Shown here one piece after another: positions 7,817 through 16,472 of a stretch of DNA of 64,000 nt. The DNA is taken from the NCBI RefSeq assembly GCF_027627575.1, contig NZ_CP114065.1, forward strand, positions 6,882,001-6,946,000. Direction: 5' to 3'. Within the stretch, counting starts at the first letter, position 1, and every line of letters begins with the position of its first letter. The notes under the pieces are model-generated. The model saw nothing but the letters and a program-made list of their open reading frames with translations, was not told the DNA's origin and did no database searches. Made by a program: the position numbers and the translations under genes. This DNA is from Kribbella sp. CA-293567. Lineage in GTDB: Bacteria > Actinomycetota > Actinomycetes > Propionibacteriales > Kribbellaceae.

Positions 7817-10800
7817 GTGACTTTGCGACGGGGGGACAGCGCTCCGCCCGAGCGGACGCTGGTGGACGTGGTGCAGGCGTCGGCGGCGAGTTTCCCGGAC
7901 GAGCCGGCGCTGGACGACGGCAGTGTGAGTCTGAGCTATCGCGAACTGGTTGCCGCGGTCACCAAGTTCGCGCGGCGGCTGACGGAACTCGGTGTCGGTC
8001 CAGGTGACCGCGTCGGCGTACGGATCTCGTCCGGGCACAACGACCTGTACGTCGCGATCCTCGGCACGCTGCAGGCGGGCGCGGCCTACGTACCGGTCGA
8101 CGCCGACGACCCCGAAGAGCGGGCCGAGCTGGTCTTCGGCGAGGCAGCGGTGGCCGCGATCGTCACCGACGATCTCGAGATCACCTCCACCCGCCCTGCG
8201 CCGGCAGCGGACGCCGATGCCGACTCGGCCGACGGCTACTACGACTTCCCCTACTCCGCCCGCATGGACGCCCCCGGTACGCCGGCGGAACCGACCCGGA
8301 CCAGCCACGGCGACGGCCCGACCCCGGACGACGACGCCTGGATCATCTTCACCTCCGGTTCGACCGGCGTCCCCAAGGGCGTCGCTGTCACCCACCGCTC
8401 GGCAGCGGCTTTCGTCGACGCCGAAGCGCGGATGTTCCTGCAAGCAGAGCCGATCGGCCCCGAGGACCGCGTGCTGGCCGGTCTGTCGGTGGCGTTCGAC
8501 GCGTCCTGCGAGGAGATGTGGCTCGCCTGGCGGTACGGCGCCTGCCTCGTCCCCGCGCCGCGGTCCCTGGTGCGCAGCGGCATGGACCTCGGTCCCTGGC
8601 TGGTCGCGCAGGGCATCACGATCGTCTCGACCGTACCGACCCTCGCCGCGCTCTGGCCGTCGGACGCCCTCGACAACGTGCGGCTGCTGATCTTCGGCGG
8701 TGAGGCCTGTCCCCCGGAGCTGGCCGAGCGGCTCGCGGTCGACGGCCGCGAGGTCTGGAACACCTACGGACCGACGGAGGCCACGGTCGTTGCCTGTGGC
8801 GCCCAACTCACCGGTGAGGGCCCGGTCCGGATCGGCCTGCCGTTGGACGGCTGGGACCTCGCCGTGGTCGACAAGGCCGGCACCGAAGTACCGGAAGGCG
8901 AGATCGGTGAGCTGATCATCGGCGGCGTCGGCCTGGCCCGGTACCTCGATCCGGCGAAGGACGCGGAGAAGTTCGCGCCGATGCCGTCACTCGGCTGGGA
9001 GCGCGCCTATCGCAGTGGCGACCTGGTCAGGAACGAACCCGAAGGCCTGCTGTTCATGGGACGCGCCGACGAGCAGATCAAGCTCGGTGGTCGCCGGATC
9101 GAGCTGGGCGAGGTGGATGCGGCGCTGCAGGCTCTGCCCGGCGTCACCGGCGCGGCAGCCGCAGTACGGACCAGTGGTGCCGGCAACCAGCTACTGGTCG
9201 GGTACGTCGTACCGGATGACGCTGAGGCCTTTGACCGGCAAGCAGCAACAGAGCGTCTTCGCGAAGCACTCCCGGCCGCGCTGGTCCCACTGCTCGCCAT
9301 CACGGACACCTTGCCGACCAGGACCTCCGGCAAGGTCGACCGCAACGCGCTGCCGTGGCCACTACCGGGCATGGACACGGACGGACCGGCTGCCGAGCTC
9401 GACGGGACAGCAGGCTGGCTGGCGGAGCGCTGGACGAAGGTGCTGGGTGCCAAGGTCACCGGTGCCGACAACGACTTCTTCCTGCACGGCGGTGGAAGCC
9501 TCGCGGCCGCACAGCTCGTCTCCACCCTCAGGGAGCGGTACGCCGAGGTCACGGTCGGCGACATCTACGAGTACCCGCGCCTGGGCGCACTGGCCGATCG
9601 GCTCGACGACTTCAAGACCTCCACCGTGCCGGTGGAGATCCGGGAGGTTCGGCCGACCCCGCCCGGCACCCAGCTCCTGCAGACCGCGTTGACCCTCCTA
9701 CTGCAGACAGTGGTCGGTGTTCGCTGGCTGGTCTGGCTCTTCACCCTGAACAACCTGCTGGCGCTGACCGACGGCCCGCACCCCTGGATGCGCACAGTCT
9801 CGTGGTGGTGGATCCTGGCCGGCTGGCTGATCCTCATCACGCCCGCCGGCCGCATGGGCATCGCTGTCGTCGGCGCTCGCTTGCTGCTGCGTGGGCTGAA
9901 GCCTGGCGTCTACCCACGAGGTGGCAACGTCCATGTCCGTCTGTGGGCAGCAGAGAACCTCGCTGACGCCGCAGGTGCCGCCAACCTCGCCGGTGCGCCC
10001 TGGATCGCCTACTACGCAAGGGCTCTGGGGGCGAAGATCGGCAAGGGTGTCGACCTCCACACGCTTCCCCCGGTCACCGGCCTCCTCAGCATGGGCCGTG
10101 GCGCGTCGATCGAACCAGAGGTCGACCTGTCGGGCTACTGGATCGACGGCGACCGCCTGCACGTAGGCACGGTGACTGTCGGTGCCGAGGCGGTCGTGGG
10201 CTCCCGCAGTACTCTGCTGCCGGGCGCAGAGGTCGGCCGCAATGCAGAGATCGCCGCAGGCTCTGCCGTGTCCGGCAAGGTCCCGCCGGGCGAGCGCTGG
10301 TCCGGGTCACCGGCAACACGGGTCGGCCGCGCCCGGCGCCCATGGCCGGAGGAGCGGCCTGCTCGCGCTCCCTGGTGGGTCCTCGCGTACGGCGCCGCCT
10401 CCGCCTTCATGTCGCTCCTGCCGCTGGCCGCGGCGACCACCGCCATCCTCGTACTGCGCAACGCCGTCTCCGGCACCACGTCGCTCGGAGACGCCGCCCT
10501 GCAAGCGTTGTACGCGATCCCCCTGATGACTCTGGTCGGCTTCCTCACGCTCGCCCTGCTGACCCTGATCATCGTCCGGCTGCTGGGAATCGGCATCAAG
10601 GCCGGCCACTACCCCGTACGCAGCCGCATCGGCTGGCAGGTGTGGGCGACCGAGCGGCTGCTCGACTCGGCCCGCACGCTGCTCTTCCCGCTCTACGCGA
10701 GCCTGCTGACGCCGTGGTGGCTGCGGGCGCTCGGGGCGAAGATCGGCCGGGACGTCGAGGCGTCCACCGTGCTGTTGCTCCCGAAGATGACGACCGTCGG

Positions 10801-11755
10801 CGATGGCGCCTTCCTGGCCGACGACACCATGATCGCGTCGTACGAGCTGGGCGGTGGCTGGCTGCACGTCGCCGGCGCCAAGGTCGGCAAGCGCGCTTTC
10901 CTCGGCAACTCGGGGATGACGGCACCCGGCCGCTCGGTGCCCAAGAACGGCCTCGTCGCGGTCCTGTCGGCGGCACCGAAGAAGTCCAAGGCCGGTACGT
11001 CGTGGCTGGGCAGCCCGCCGGTCAAGCTGCGCCGCCAGGCCGTCGGTGGCGACCAGAGCCGTACGTTCGACCCGCCGCTGCGGCTCAAGTTCGCCCGGGC
11101 CGCGGTGGAGCTGTGCCGGTTCGTGCCGATGATGTGCACGGTACTGATCGCGCTCGGCGTGCTGTTCACCCTGCAGGCGCTCGACCTGTGGCTCGGGCCG
11201 TGGGCGACGTTCCTGCTGTCGGGCGCGGTGATCCTGGCCGCTGGTGCGGTGGCCGGCACGATGGCGACCATCTCGAAATGGGTGATCGTCGGCCGCACCC
11301 GCGCGGTCGAGTACCCGCTGTGGAGCAGCTTCGTCTGGCGCAACGAAGTGGTCGACACCTTCGTCGAGATGGTCGCGGCCCCCTGGTTCGCCAACGCGGC
11401 CGCCGGTACGCCGGTCCTCGCGCTCTGGCTGCGCACGCTCGGCGCCAAGATCGGCAAGGGGGTCTGGTGCGAGACCTACTGGCTGCCGGAAGCGGATCTG
11501 ATCACGCTCGGCGACGGTGCGTCGGTGAATCGCGGCTGCGTGCTCCAGACCCACCTGTTCCATGACAGGGTGATGTCCATGAGCACCGTCACCTTCGGGC
11601 CTGGATCCACCCTCGGGCCGCACGGCATCATCCTGCCGGCCGCCTCGATCGGCGCGGGCGCCACCGTCGGCCCGGTCTCGCTGGTGATGCGTGGTGAGAG
11701 TGTTCCCGCCGGGTCCCGCTGGGCCGGCAACCCGATCGCGCCCTGGCAGGGTTGA
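7817..11755 (+). CDS. Pls/PosA-type single-module peptide synthetase with three membrane beta-helix repeats
   Basis: A 1312-residue protein. Residues 1-520 are an amino-acid adenylation domain: core motif FTSGSTGVPKG near 177, FDASCEEMW, NTYGPTEAT, YRSGDLV, GRADEQIKLGGRRIELGE and RTSGKVDRNALP near 500. A carrier domain follows (DFFLHGGGSLAAAQ, phosphopantetheine Ser near 560). Residues 600-1312 hold three repeats of two membrane helices plus a left-handed beta-helix/hexapeptide-like domain, each containing an ALGAKIGK/R-type block. There is no canonical condensation or thioesterase domain. This is the architecture of epsilon-poly-lysine synthetase and its relatives, in which the C-terminal repeats carry out iterative peptide bond formation. 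The monomer cannot be fixed by reading; FDASCEE places an acidic residue in the pocket, compatible with a basic amino acid. It is translationally coupled to an M1 peptidase. Confidence 0.9.
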   Translation: MTLRRGDSAPPERTLVDVVQASAASFPDEPALDDGSVSLSYRELVAAVTKFARRLTELGVGPGDRVGVRISSGHNDLYVAILGTLQAGAAYVPVDADDPEERAELVFGEAAVAAIVTDDLEITSTRPAPAADADADSADGYYDFPYSARMDAPGTPAEPTRTSHGDGPTPDDDAWIIFTSGSTGVPKGVAVTHRSAAAFVDAEARMFLQAEPIGPEDRVLAGLSVAFDASCEEMWLAWRYGACLVPAPRSLVRSGMDLGPWLVAQGITIVSTVPTLAALWPSDALDNVRLLIFGGEACPPELAERLAVDGREVWNTYGPTEATVVACGAQLTGEGPVRIGLPLDGWDLAVVDKAGTEVPEGEIGELIIGGVGLARYLDPAKDAEKFAPMPSLGWERAYRSGDLVRNEPEGLLFMGRADEQIKLGGRRIELGEVDAALQALPGVTGAAAAVRTSGAGNQLLVGYVVPDDAEAFDRQAATERLREALPAALVPLLAITDTLPTRTSGKVDRNALPWPLPGMDTDGPAAELDGTAGWLAERWTKVLGAKVTGADNDFFLHGGGSLAAAQLVSTLRERYAEVTVGDIYEYPRLGALADRLDDFKTSTVPVEIREVRPTPPGTQLLQTALTLLLQTVVGVRWLVWLFTLNNLLALTDGPHPWMRTVSWWWILAGWLILITPAGRMGIAVVGARLLLRGLKPGVYPRGGNVHVRLWAAENLADAAGAANLAGAPWIAYYARALGAKIGKGVDLHTLPPVTGLLSMGRGASIEPEVDLSGYWIDGDRLHVGTVTVGAEAVVGSRSTLLPGAEVGRNAEIAAGSAVSGKVPPGERWSGSPATRVGRARRPWPEERPARAPWWVLAYGAASAFMSLLPLAAATTAILVLRNAVSGTTSLGDAALQALYAIPLMTLVGFLTLALLTLIIVRLLGIGIKAGHYPVRSRIGWQVWATERLLDSARTLLFPLYASLLTPWWLRALGAKIGRDVEASTVLLLPKMTTVGDGAFLADDTMIASYELGGGWLHVAGAKVGKRAFLGNSGMTAPGRSVPKNGLVAVLSAAPKKSKAGTSWLGSPPVKLRRQAVGGDQSRTFDPPLRLKFARAAVELCRFVPMMCTVLIALGVLFTLQALDLWLGPWATFLLSGAVILAAGAVAGTMATISKWVIVGRTRAVEYPLWSSFVWRNEVVDTFVEMVAAPWFANAAAGTPVLALWLRTLGAKIGKGVWCETYWLPEADLITLGDGASVNRGCVLQTHLFHDRVMSMSTVTFGPGSTLGPHGIILPAASIGAGATVGPVSLVMRGESVPAGSRWAGNPIAPWQG

Positions 11756-13101
11756 TGGTTGCCCGCGACAAGGGCTTGCCGGGCGACGACACCGCCGGTG
11801 ATCCCTATGTACCGACGCACGGCAACGGCGGCTACCGGGTCGAGTCGTACGAGCTGGATCTGGACTACCGCGTCAGCAGCAACCGGCTGAGCGGCAAGGC
11901 CACCATCACCGCGGAGGCGACCCAGGCGCTGTCCCGGGTCAGCCTCGACCTGGTCGGCCTGCGCGTGGCCAAGGTGCTCGTCAACGGCCGCCGGGCCGGC
12001 CGCTACGCGCACCGCAACGGCAAACTGCACGTCTGGCCGTCCCCGGCCATCGCCGACGGCGCGGAGTTCGTGGTGGACGTCCAGTACTCCGGCAACCCGG
12101 CTCCGATGGACAGCCCGTGGGGCGAGCTCGGCTGGGAGGAGCTGACCGAGGGTGTGATCGTCGCGAGCCAGCCGAGCGGCGCCGCGACCTGGTTCCCGTG
12201 CAACGACCATCCCAGCGACAAGGCGCACTACCGGATCACGATCACCACCGATTCGCCGTACCACGTGGTGGCGAACGGGCGGCCCGTCTCCCGGCGTACC
12301 AAGGCCAGCAGGACCAGCTGGGTGTTCGACCAGGCGGCACCGATGGCGACGTACCTGGCGACCGTGCAGATCGGCCGGTACGACGTACTGGAACTGGAGA
12401 CGTCGCCTGTCACCACCCGGGCCGTGCTGCCCGCCGCACAGCTGCGCGACTTCAAGTCGGACTTCGGGCGGCAGCAGGACATGATGCGGCTGTTCATCAA
12501 GCTCTTCGGGCCCTACCCGTTCGGCGGCTACACGGTGGTGGTCACCGACGATCCGCTGGAGATTCCGCTGGAGGCGCAGGGCATCTCGGTCTTCGGCAGC
12601 AACCATGTCGACGGCAAGCGCGGCGCCGAGCGGCTGGTGGCGCACGAGCTGGCGCACCAGTGGTTCGGCAACAGCCTGACGCCCTCCCGCTGGCAGGACA
12701 TCTGGCTCAACGAGGGTTTCGCCTGCTACGCGGAGTGGTTGTGGTCGGAGGAGTCCGGTGGGCTGACGGCTTCGCAGCAGGTCTCCAAGGCCTACAGCCG
12801 GCTGCGCGGGCTCGACCAGGATCTGTTGCTCTCGGACCCGGGGCCTGAGCTGATGTTCGACGACCGGCTCTACAAGCGTGGCGCGATCACCTTGCACGTC
12901 CTGCGTCTGCAGTTGGGCGACGAGCCGTTCTTCGAACTGCTGCGCACCTGGACCAGGGCGCATCGGCACGGCTCGGTGACCACGGAGGACTTCATCGGGC
13001 TAGCCGTCCAGTTCACGTCGGACGAAAACGCAGTACGGGCTCTCTTCGCTGTCTGGCTGGACAGTGTCGACCTGCCTGCGCTCCCCCGGCGCCGCCGCTA
13101 A
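11755..13101 (+). CDS. M1-family zinc metallopeptidase
   Basis: A 448-residue protein. The ATG at 11755 overlaps the stop codon of the synthetase gene by one base (TGATG), which indicates translational coupling. The N-terminal half is the M1 beta-sandwich; the catalytic domain has HELAH (H297, E298, H301) and E320 in NEGFACYAEW, the expected 18 residues after the last His. There is no signal peptide. The protein is about half the length of aminopeptidase N and resembles the short actinobacterial M1 group. Aminopeptidases that hydrolyse epsilon-poly-lysine are known from producers of that polymer, so this enzyme may trim or protect against the synthetase product. That role is inferred from coupling only. 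Confidence 0.85.
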   Translation: MVARDKGLPGDDTAGDPYVPTHGNGGYRVESYELDLDYRVSSNRLSGKATITAEATQALSRVSLDLVGLRVAKVLVNGRRAGRYAHRNGKLHVWPSPAIADGAEFVVDVQYSGNPAPMDSPWGELGWEELTEGVIVASQPSGAATWFPCNDHPSDKAHYRITITTDSPYHVVANGRPVSRRTKASRTSWVFDQAAPMATYLATVQIGRYDVLELETSPVTTRAVLPAAQLRDFKSDFGRQQDMMRLFIKLFGPYPFGGYTVVVTDDPLEIPLEAQGISVFGSNHVDGKRGAERLVAHELAHQWFGNSLTPSRWQDIWLNEGFACYAEWLWSEESGGLTASQQVSKAYSRLRGLDQDLLLSDPGPELMFDDRLYKRGAITLHVLRLQLGDEPFFELLRTWTRAHRHGSVTTEDFIGLAVQFTSDENAVRALFAVWLDSVDLPALPRRRR

Positions 13102-13114
13102 GGCTGCAGCGGGA

Positions 13115-13585
13115 CTAGTAGACCAGGGCGGTGGCGATGGCCGCGATGCCTTCTCCCCGGCCGGTGAGGCCGAGTCCGTCCGTGGTGGTGGCCGAGACCG
13201 AGACCTCGGCGTCGCAGGCGGCGCTGAGGGCCTTCTCGGCCTCCTCGCGTCGGGCGGCGAACCGTGGCCGGTTGCAGATCACCTGGACGGAGATGTTGCC
13301 GATCTCGAAGCCGGCGGCGCGAACGCGCCGGGCCGCCTCGCCGAGCAGGGTCGCGCCCGAGGCGCCCGCCCACTGCGGTTCCGACGTACCGAAGTTGGAG
13401 CCGAGATCGCCGAGCCTTGCCGCCGACAACAATGCGTCGCAGGCCGCATGGGCCGCCACGTCGCCGTCGGAGTGACCGGACGGGCCGGCCGTCTCCTCGG
13501 GCCAGTGCAGGCCGGCCAGCCACATCTGGCGGCCTTCCTCGACGGGATGGACGTCGACGCCCGTCCCCACCCTCGGCACCCTCAC
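13115..13585 (-). CDS. ispF: 2-C-methyl-D-erythritol 2,4-cyclodiphosphate synthase
   Basis: A 156-residue protein, the normal IspF length. It cyclises CDP-methylerythritol 2-phosphate in the MEP route to isoprenoids. Visible hallmarks are the N-terminal GTGVDVHP metal site (Asp and His), [25 protein letters not shown] and the C-terminal [17 protein letters not shown]. The ATG at 13585 overlaps the ispD stop codon in an ATGA arrangement, so the two genes are translated together. It is convergent with the M1 peptidase gene with 13 bp between stops. Confidence 0.95.
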   Translation of the reverse strand: MRVPRVGTGVDVHPVEEGRQMWLAGLHWPEETAGPSGHSDGDVAAHAACDALLSAARLGDLGSNFGTSEPQWAGASGATLLGEAARRVRAAGFEIGNISVQVICNRPRFAARREEAEKALSAACDAEVSVSATTTDGLGLTGRGEGIAAIATALVY

Positions 13586-14277
13586 GAACTCCGCCTCTCA
13601 GCCAGGATGGCCTCGGCCAGGATCAGATCCCGCGGCCGGGTCACCTTGAACGCGTCCTGCGATCCCGCCACCGTCAGCACCGGTACGCCGAGCCGCTCGC
13701 ACAGCATGGCGTCGTCGGTCGCGCCGCCGGTGTCGCCGGAATGGGCCTTGCGCAACAGTCCCGGCTCGAACCCCTGCGGGGTCTGGACCGCGACCAGGGT
13801 CGAGCGGTCGGGCGTGTCGACCACCAGCCCGCCGGCGTCGACGCGCTTGATCGTGTCGGTCACCGGGATCGCCGGAACGACCGCGGGCGCACCACCGATG
13901 ACCGCGGCAACGACCCGTTCGATCAGGTCGGGCGGCGCGAAGGAACGAGCCGCGTCGTGCACGAGCACGCAGTCGATGCCCTCGGCAGGGACCAGCTCGA
14001 GCGCCAGCCGGACCGAGTCGGTCCGCTCGGCGCCGCCGGCAACGATCAGGAGCTCCAGCGGACCGGAGTACGGCTGGAGGAGTTCGCGGACCGCCTGCTC
14101 GGTGCCGGGTGGCACCGCGATCACAACGCAGGCGAGGTCGGCGGCGGTCGCTGCCCGCAGTCCACGAAGAGCGTGGACCAGCAGCGATTCGCCACCGACC
14201 TCTCGCAATGCCTTTGGTGCCTCACCACCGAGCCTGAGCCCGAGACCGGCCGCCGGAATGATCGCCGCAGTACTCAC
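13582..14277 (-). CDS. ispD: 2-C-methyl-D-erythritol 4-phosphate cytidylyltransferase
   Basis: A protein of about 231 residues that transfers CMP to methylerythritol 4-phosphate, the step before the one preceding IspF. The nucleotide-binding [21 protein letters not shown] segment is at the N-terminus, [19 protein letters not shown] supplies the Asp and Arg of the active site, and TQTPQGF-like VQTPQGFEP follows. Two in-frame GTG codons (14277 and 14283) are possible starts. The first gives [11 protein letters not shown] and has a CATGAT hexamer 6 nt upstream, so it is preferred. It overlaps ispF by 4 bp. Confidence 0.92.
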   Translation of the reverse strand: MSTAAIIPAAGLGLRLGGEAPKALREVGGESLLVHALRGLRAATAADLACVVIAVPPGTEQAVRELLQPYSGPLELLIVAGGAERTDSVRLALELVPAEGIDCVLVHDAARSFAPPDLIERVVAAVIGGAPAVVPAIPVTDTIKRVDAGGLVVDTPDRSTLVAVQTPQGFEPGLLRKAHSGDTGGATDDAMLCERLGVPVLTVAGSQDAFKVTRPRDLILAEAILAERRSS

Positions 14278-14336
14278 GACCACATCATGCCGGACGGTTC
14301 AGTCGCGCGACCCCGACTCCACTGCTGACCGGTTGG

Positions 14337-14822
14337 TCAGGAGGCGAGGACCTCGTCGAGGATGGCTTCCGCCTTGTCCTCGTTGGTGTGTTCGGCCAGG
14401 GCCAGCTCGGAGACGAGAATCTGGCGAGCCTTCGCCAGCATTCGCTTCTCACCGGCGGAGAGACCGCGGTCACGCTCACGGCGCCACAGGTCGCGGACGA
14501 CCTCTGCCACCTTCATCACGTCACCGGAGTGCAGCTTCTCCAGGTTCGCCTTGTAACGACGCGACCAGTTGGTCGGCTCCTCCGTGTGCGGCGCCCGCAG
14601 CACGTCGAAGACGCGCTCCAAGCCAGCCTGATCCACGACGTCACGCACGCCGACGAGATCGAGGTTGCACGCGGGGACCCGGACGACCAGGTCGTTCTGA
14701 GCGACGATCCTCAAGACCAGATAGGTCTTGTCCTCACCTTTGATCTGACGGGTCTCGATGTCCTCGATAACGGCCGCACCGTGGTTGGGGTAAACAACCG
14801 TTTCGCCGACGTTGAAAGTCAT
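14337..14822 (-). CDS. carD: CarD-family RNA polymerase-binding transcription regulator
   Basis: A 161-residue protein starting [23 protein letters not shown], the typical start of actinobacterial CarD. Residues 1-60 are the Tudor-like RNA polymerase interaction domain; the rest is the helical DNA-binding domain, including [18 protein letters not shown] with the Trp that contacts the upstream edge of the transcription bubble. CarD stabilises open complexes at many promoters, particularly of stable RNA genes, and is essential in mycobacteria. A TAGGAT hexamer (14849-14854 on this strand) and GGAAAGGGGC before the ATG provide a plausible promoter and ribosome binding site. The ispD-ispF pair lies directly downstream, as in mycobacteria. 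Confidence 0.95.
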   Translation of the reverse strand: MTFNVGETVVYPNHGAAVIEDIETRQIKGEDKTYLVLRIVAQNDLVVRVPACNLDLVGVRDVVDQAGLERVFDVLRAPHTEEPTNWSRRYKANLEKLHSGDVMKVAEVVRDLWRRERDRGLSAGEKRMLAKARQILVSELALAEHTNEDKAEAILDEVLAS

Positions 14823-15076
14823 ATGTCACGTGCCCCTTTCCGACCTCTATCCTACCACGCGGTCGCTGGTCCGGTTCGGGCGTTTGCGCTGGTCAGAGGC
14901 CCTTTCCCGCCTTGACAAACGCTGTCCGGCGTGCCTCGTACGCGCGGACATGGTTGCCCGGGACACCGCCGAATGGGGTGGGCGCCGTCGAGGACGGCCG
15001 TCCCGCTCGCTACGCTGTGCTCCGCCGGAGGCTTCAGCCCATCGGCTTCCACCTGTTTGTAGGAGAGGGAACTCCA

Positions 15077-15652
15077 GTGCGCATCACGTTGTCTTCGCAG
15101 GCCGTTCGGCGCACCGCCCTGGCCGGAGCCACCGTCGCTCTGAGCGTCGTGGTGGCGGGCTGTGGCGCGGGCTTCGACGCCCAGACGAACATGCCGTACC
15201 AGCCGGCCGAAGGCACCAACGCCGACTCGGGCGCGGTCGCCGTACGGAACCTGCTGGTACTGGCCTCCGCGGACGGAGAGGGCCAGCTGCAGGGCACGTT
15301 CGTCAACAACGAGCAGGGCGACGACAGCCTGGTGTGCATCGCGGCGACGGACGCCAAGCCCCCGGCCGACGCCGCCTCGGCGGCCAGCCCCTGCCCGGTG
15401 CAGACGGCGGCGACGGCGCCGTTCACGTTCACCAACTTCAAGGCGCTCGACCTGAAGGCCGGCGGCGCGGTCAACCTGCCGCCCGCCACCGGTCTGCCGG
15501 TCACCGTCACCGGCGGCAAGCCCGGCCAGATGCTCAAGGTGACCCTCACCTTCGAGAAGGCCGGCCCGATCGCCGTCTCGATCCCGGTGCTGACCAAGGA
15601 CCACTACTCCCCGTCGCCGGCCCCCGAGGCCGACGGCGAGGCGCACGGCTGA
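15077..15652 (+). CDS. secreted lipoprotein, DUF461/copper-chaperone-like
   Basis: A 191-residue protein. The GTG at 15077 is chosen because AGGAGAGGGA lies just upstream and because it gives a proper signal peptide with lipobox VVAGC (Cys29). The mature part is beta-rich (VRNLLVLASADGEGQLQGTFVNN, PFTFTNFKAL, VTLTFEKAGPIAVSIPVLT), a layout seen in actinobacterial DUF461 lipoproteins and reminiscent of the PCu(A)C fold, but the paired Met/His copper ligands cannot be confirmed. It lies beside regX3, where similar lipoproteins occur in other actinobacteria. Function unproven. Confidence 0.7.
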   Translation: MRITLSSQAVRRTALAGATVALSVVVAGCGAGFDAQTNMPYQPAEGTNADSGAVAVRNLLVLASADGEGQLQGTFVNNEQGDDSLVCIAATDAKPPADAASAASPCPVQTAATAPFTFTNFKALDLKAGGAVNLPPATGLPVTVTGGKPGQMLKVTLTFEKAGPIAVSIPVLTKDHYSPSPAPEADGEAHG

Positions 15653-15797
15653 TCAGCGCGGCTGAGCGGCCTTGACCAGGCCCGGCAGGATCTTGTCGAG
15701 CACCCAGGGCACGCTCAGCACACTGACGGCGCCTCACCCGTGCCGCCGTCGCTACCGCACGCCACCAGCGCGGTAGCTGCGAGCCCGCCCCTGGTCA
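15653..15797 (-). pseudogene. remnant of a lipoprotein gene
   Basis: Directly after the regX3 stop codon the minus strand encodes LTRGGLAATALVACGSDGG, the end of a lipoprotein signal peptide with lipobox LVAC, but without a normal start codon. About 25 codons later it meets a stop. In another frame the segment VLSVPWVLDKILPGLVKAAQ continues to a stop that abuts the neighbouring lipoprotein gene. The two pieces look like the head and tail of one gene joined by an internal deletion with a frame change. A short non-coding gap with chance similarity is the alternative. Confidence 0.4.
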
Positions 15798-16472
15798 GGC
15801 CTCGAACTTGTACCCCAAGCCGCGCACCGTCACCAGGTGCGACGGGCTGGACGGGTCCTTCTCCAGCTTCGACCGCAACCGCTTGACGTGCACGTCCAGG
15901 GTCTTGGTGTCGCCCACGTAGTCGGCGCCCCAGATCCGGTCGATCAGCTGACCGCGGGTGAGCACCCGGCCGGTGTTGCGGAGCAGCATCTCCAGCAGCT
16001 CGAACTCCTTCAGCGGCAGCCGGATCTCCGTCCCGCCGACCGTCACCACGTGCCGCTCGACGTCCATCCGCACCGGACCGGCCTCGAGGGTGTCCGGCAA
16101 CAGCTCGACGTCGGCGCCGCGCCGCAGTACCGCGCGGATCCGGGCGAGCAGCTCGCGCGGGCTGTAGGGCTTGGTGACGTAGTCGTCGGCGCCCAGCTCC
16201 AGCCCAACCACCTTGTCCACCTCGGTGTCCTTGGCCGACACGATGATCACCGGCACGTTGCCGCGGCTGCGCAGCGCACGGCAGACCTCGGTCCCGGACA
16301 GCCCGGGCAGCATCAGGTCCAGCAGGACGATGTCGGCGCCGGCCCGGTCGTACTCGTCCAGCGCGTCCGGCCCGGTCTCCGCGACGGCGACCTCGAACCC
16401 CTCCTTGCGCAGCACGTACGACAACGCGTCGCTGTAGCTCTCTTCGTCTTCGACGACCAGCACTCGGGTCAC
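15795..16472 (-). CDS. regX3: response regulator RegX3 (OmpR/PhoB family)
   Basis: A 225-residue protein. The GTG at 16472 is used because it gives MTRVLVVEDEESYSDAL and overlaps the kinase stop by 4 bp; an open frame continues upstream but is the reverse of kinase coding sequence. Receiver domain 1-115 with acidic pair E9/D10 region, phosphoacceptor D52 (LLDLMLPG) and K near 101; winged-helix domain 130-225 ending in TVRGLGYKFEA. With SenX3 it controls the phosphate starvation response in actinobacteria. A typical PHO-box-like repeat lies upstream of phoU in this window. Confidence 0.93.
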   Translation of the reverse strand: MTRVLVVEDEESYSDALSYVLRKEGFEVAVAETGPDALDEYDRAGADIVLLDLMLPGLSGTEVCRALRSRGNVPVIIVSAKDTEVDKVVGLELGADDYVTKPYSPRELLARIRAVLRRGADVELLPDTLEAGPVRMDVERHVVTVGGTEIRLPLKEFELLEMLLRNTGRVLTRGQLIDRIWGADYVGDTKTLDVHVKRLRSKLEKDPSSPSHLVTVRGLGYKFEA

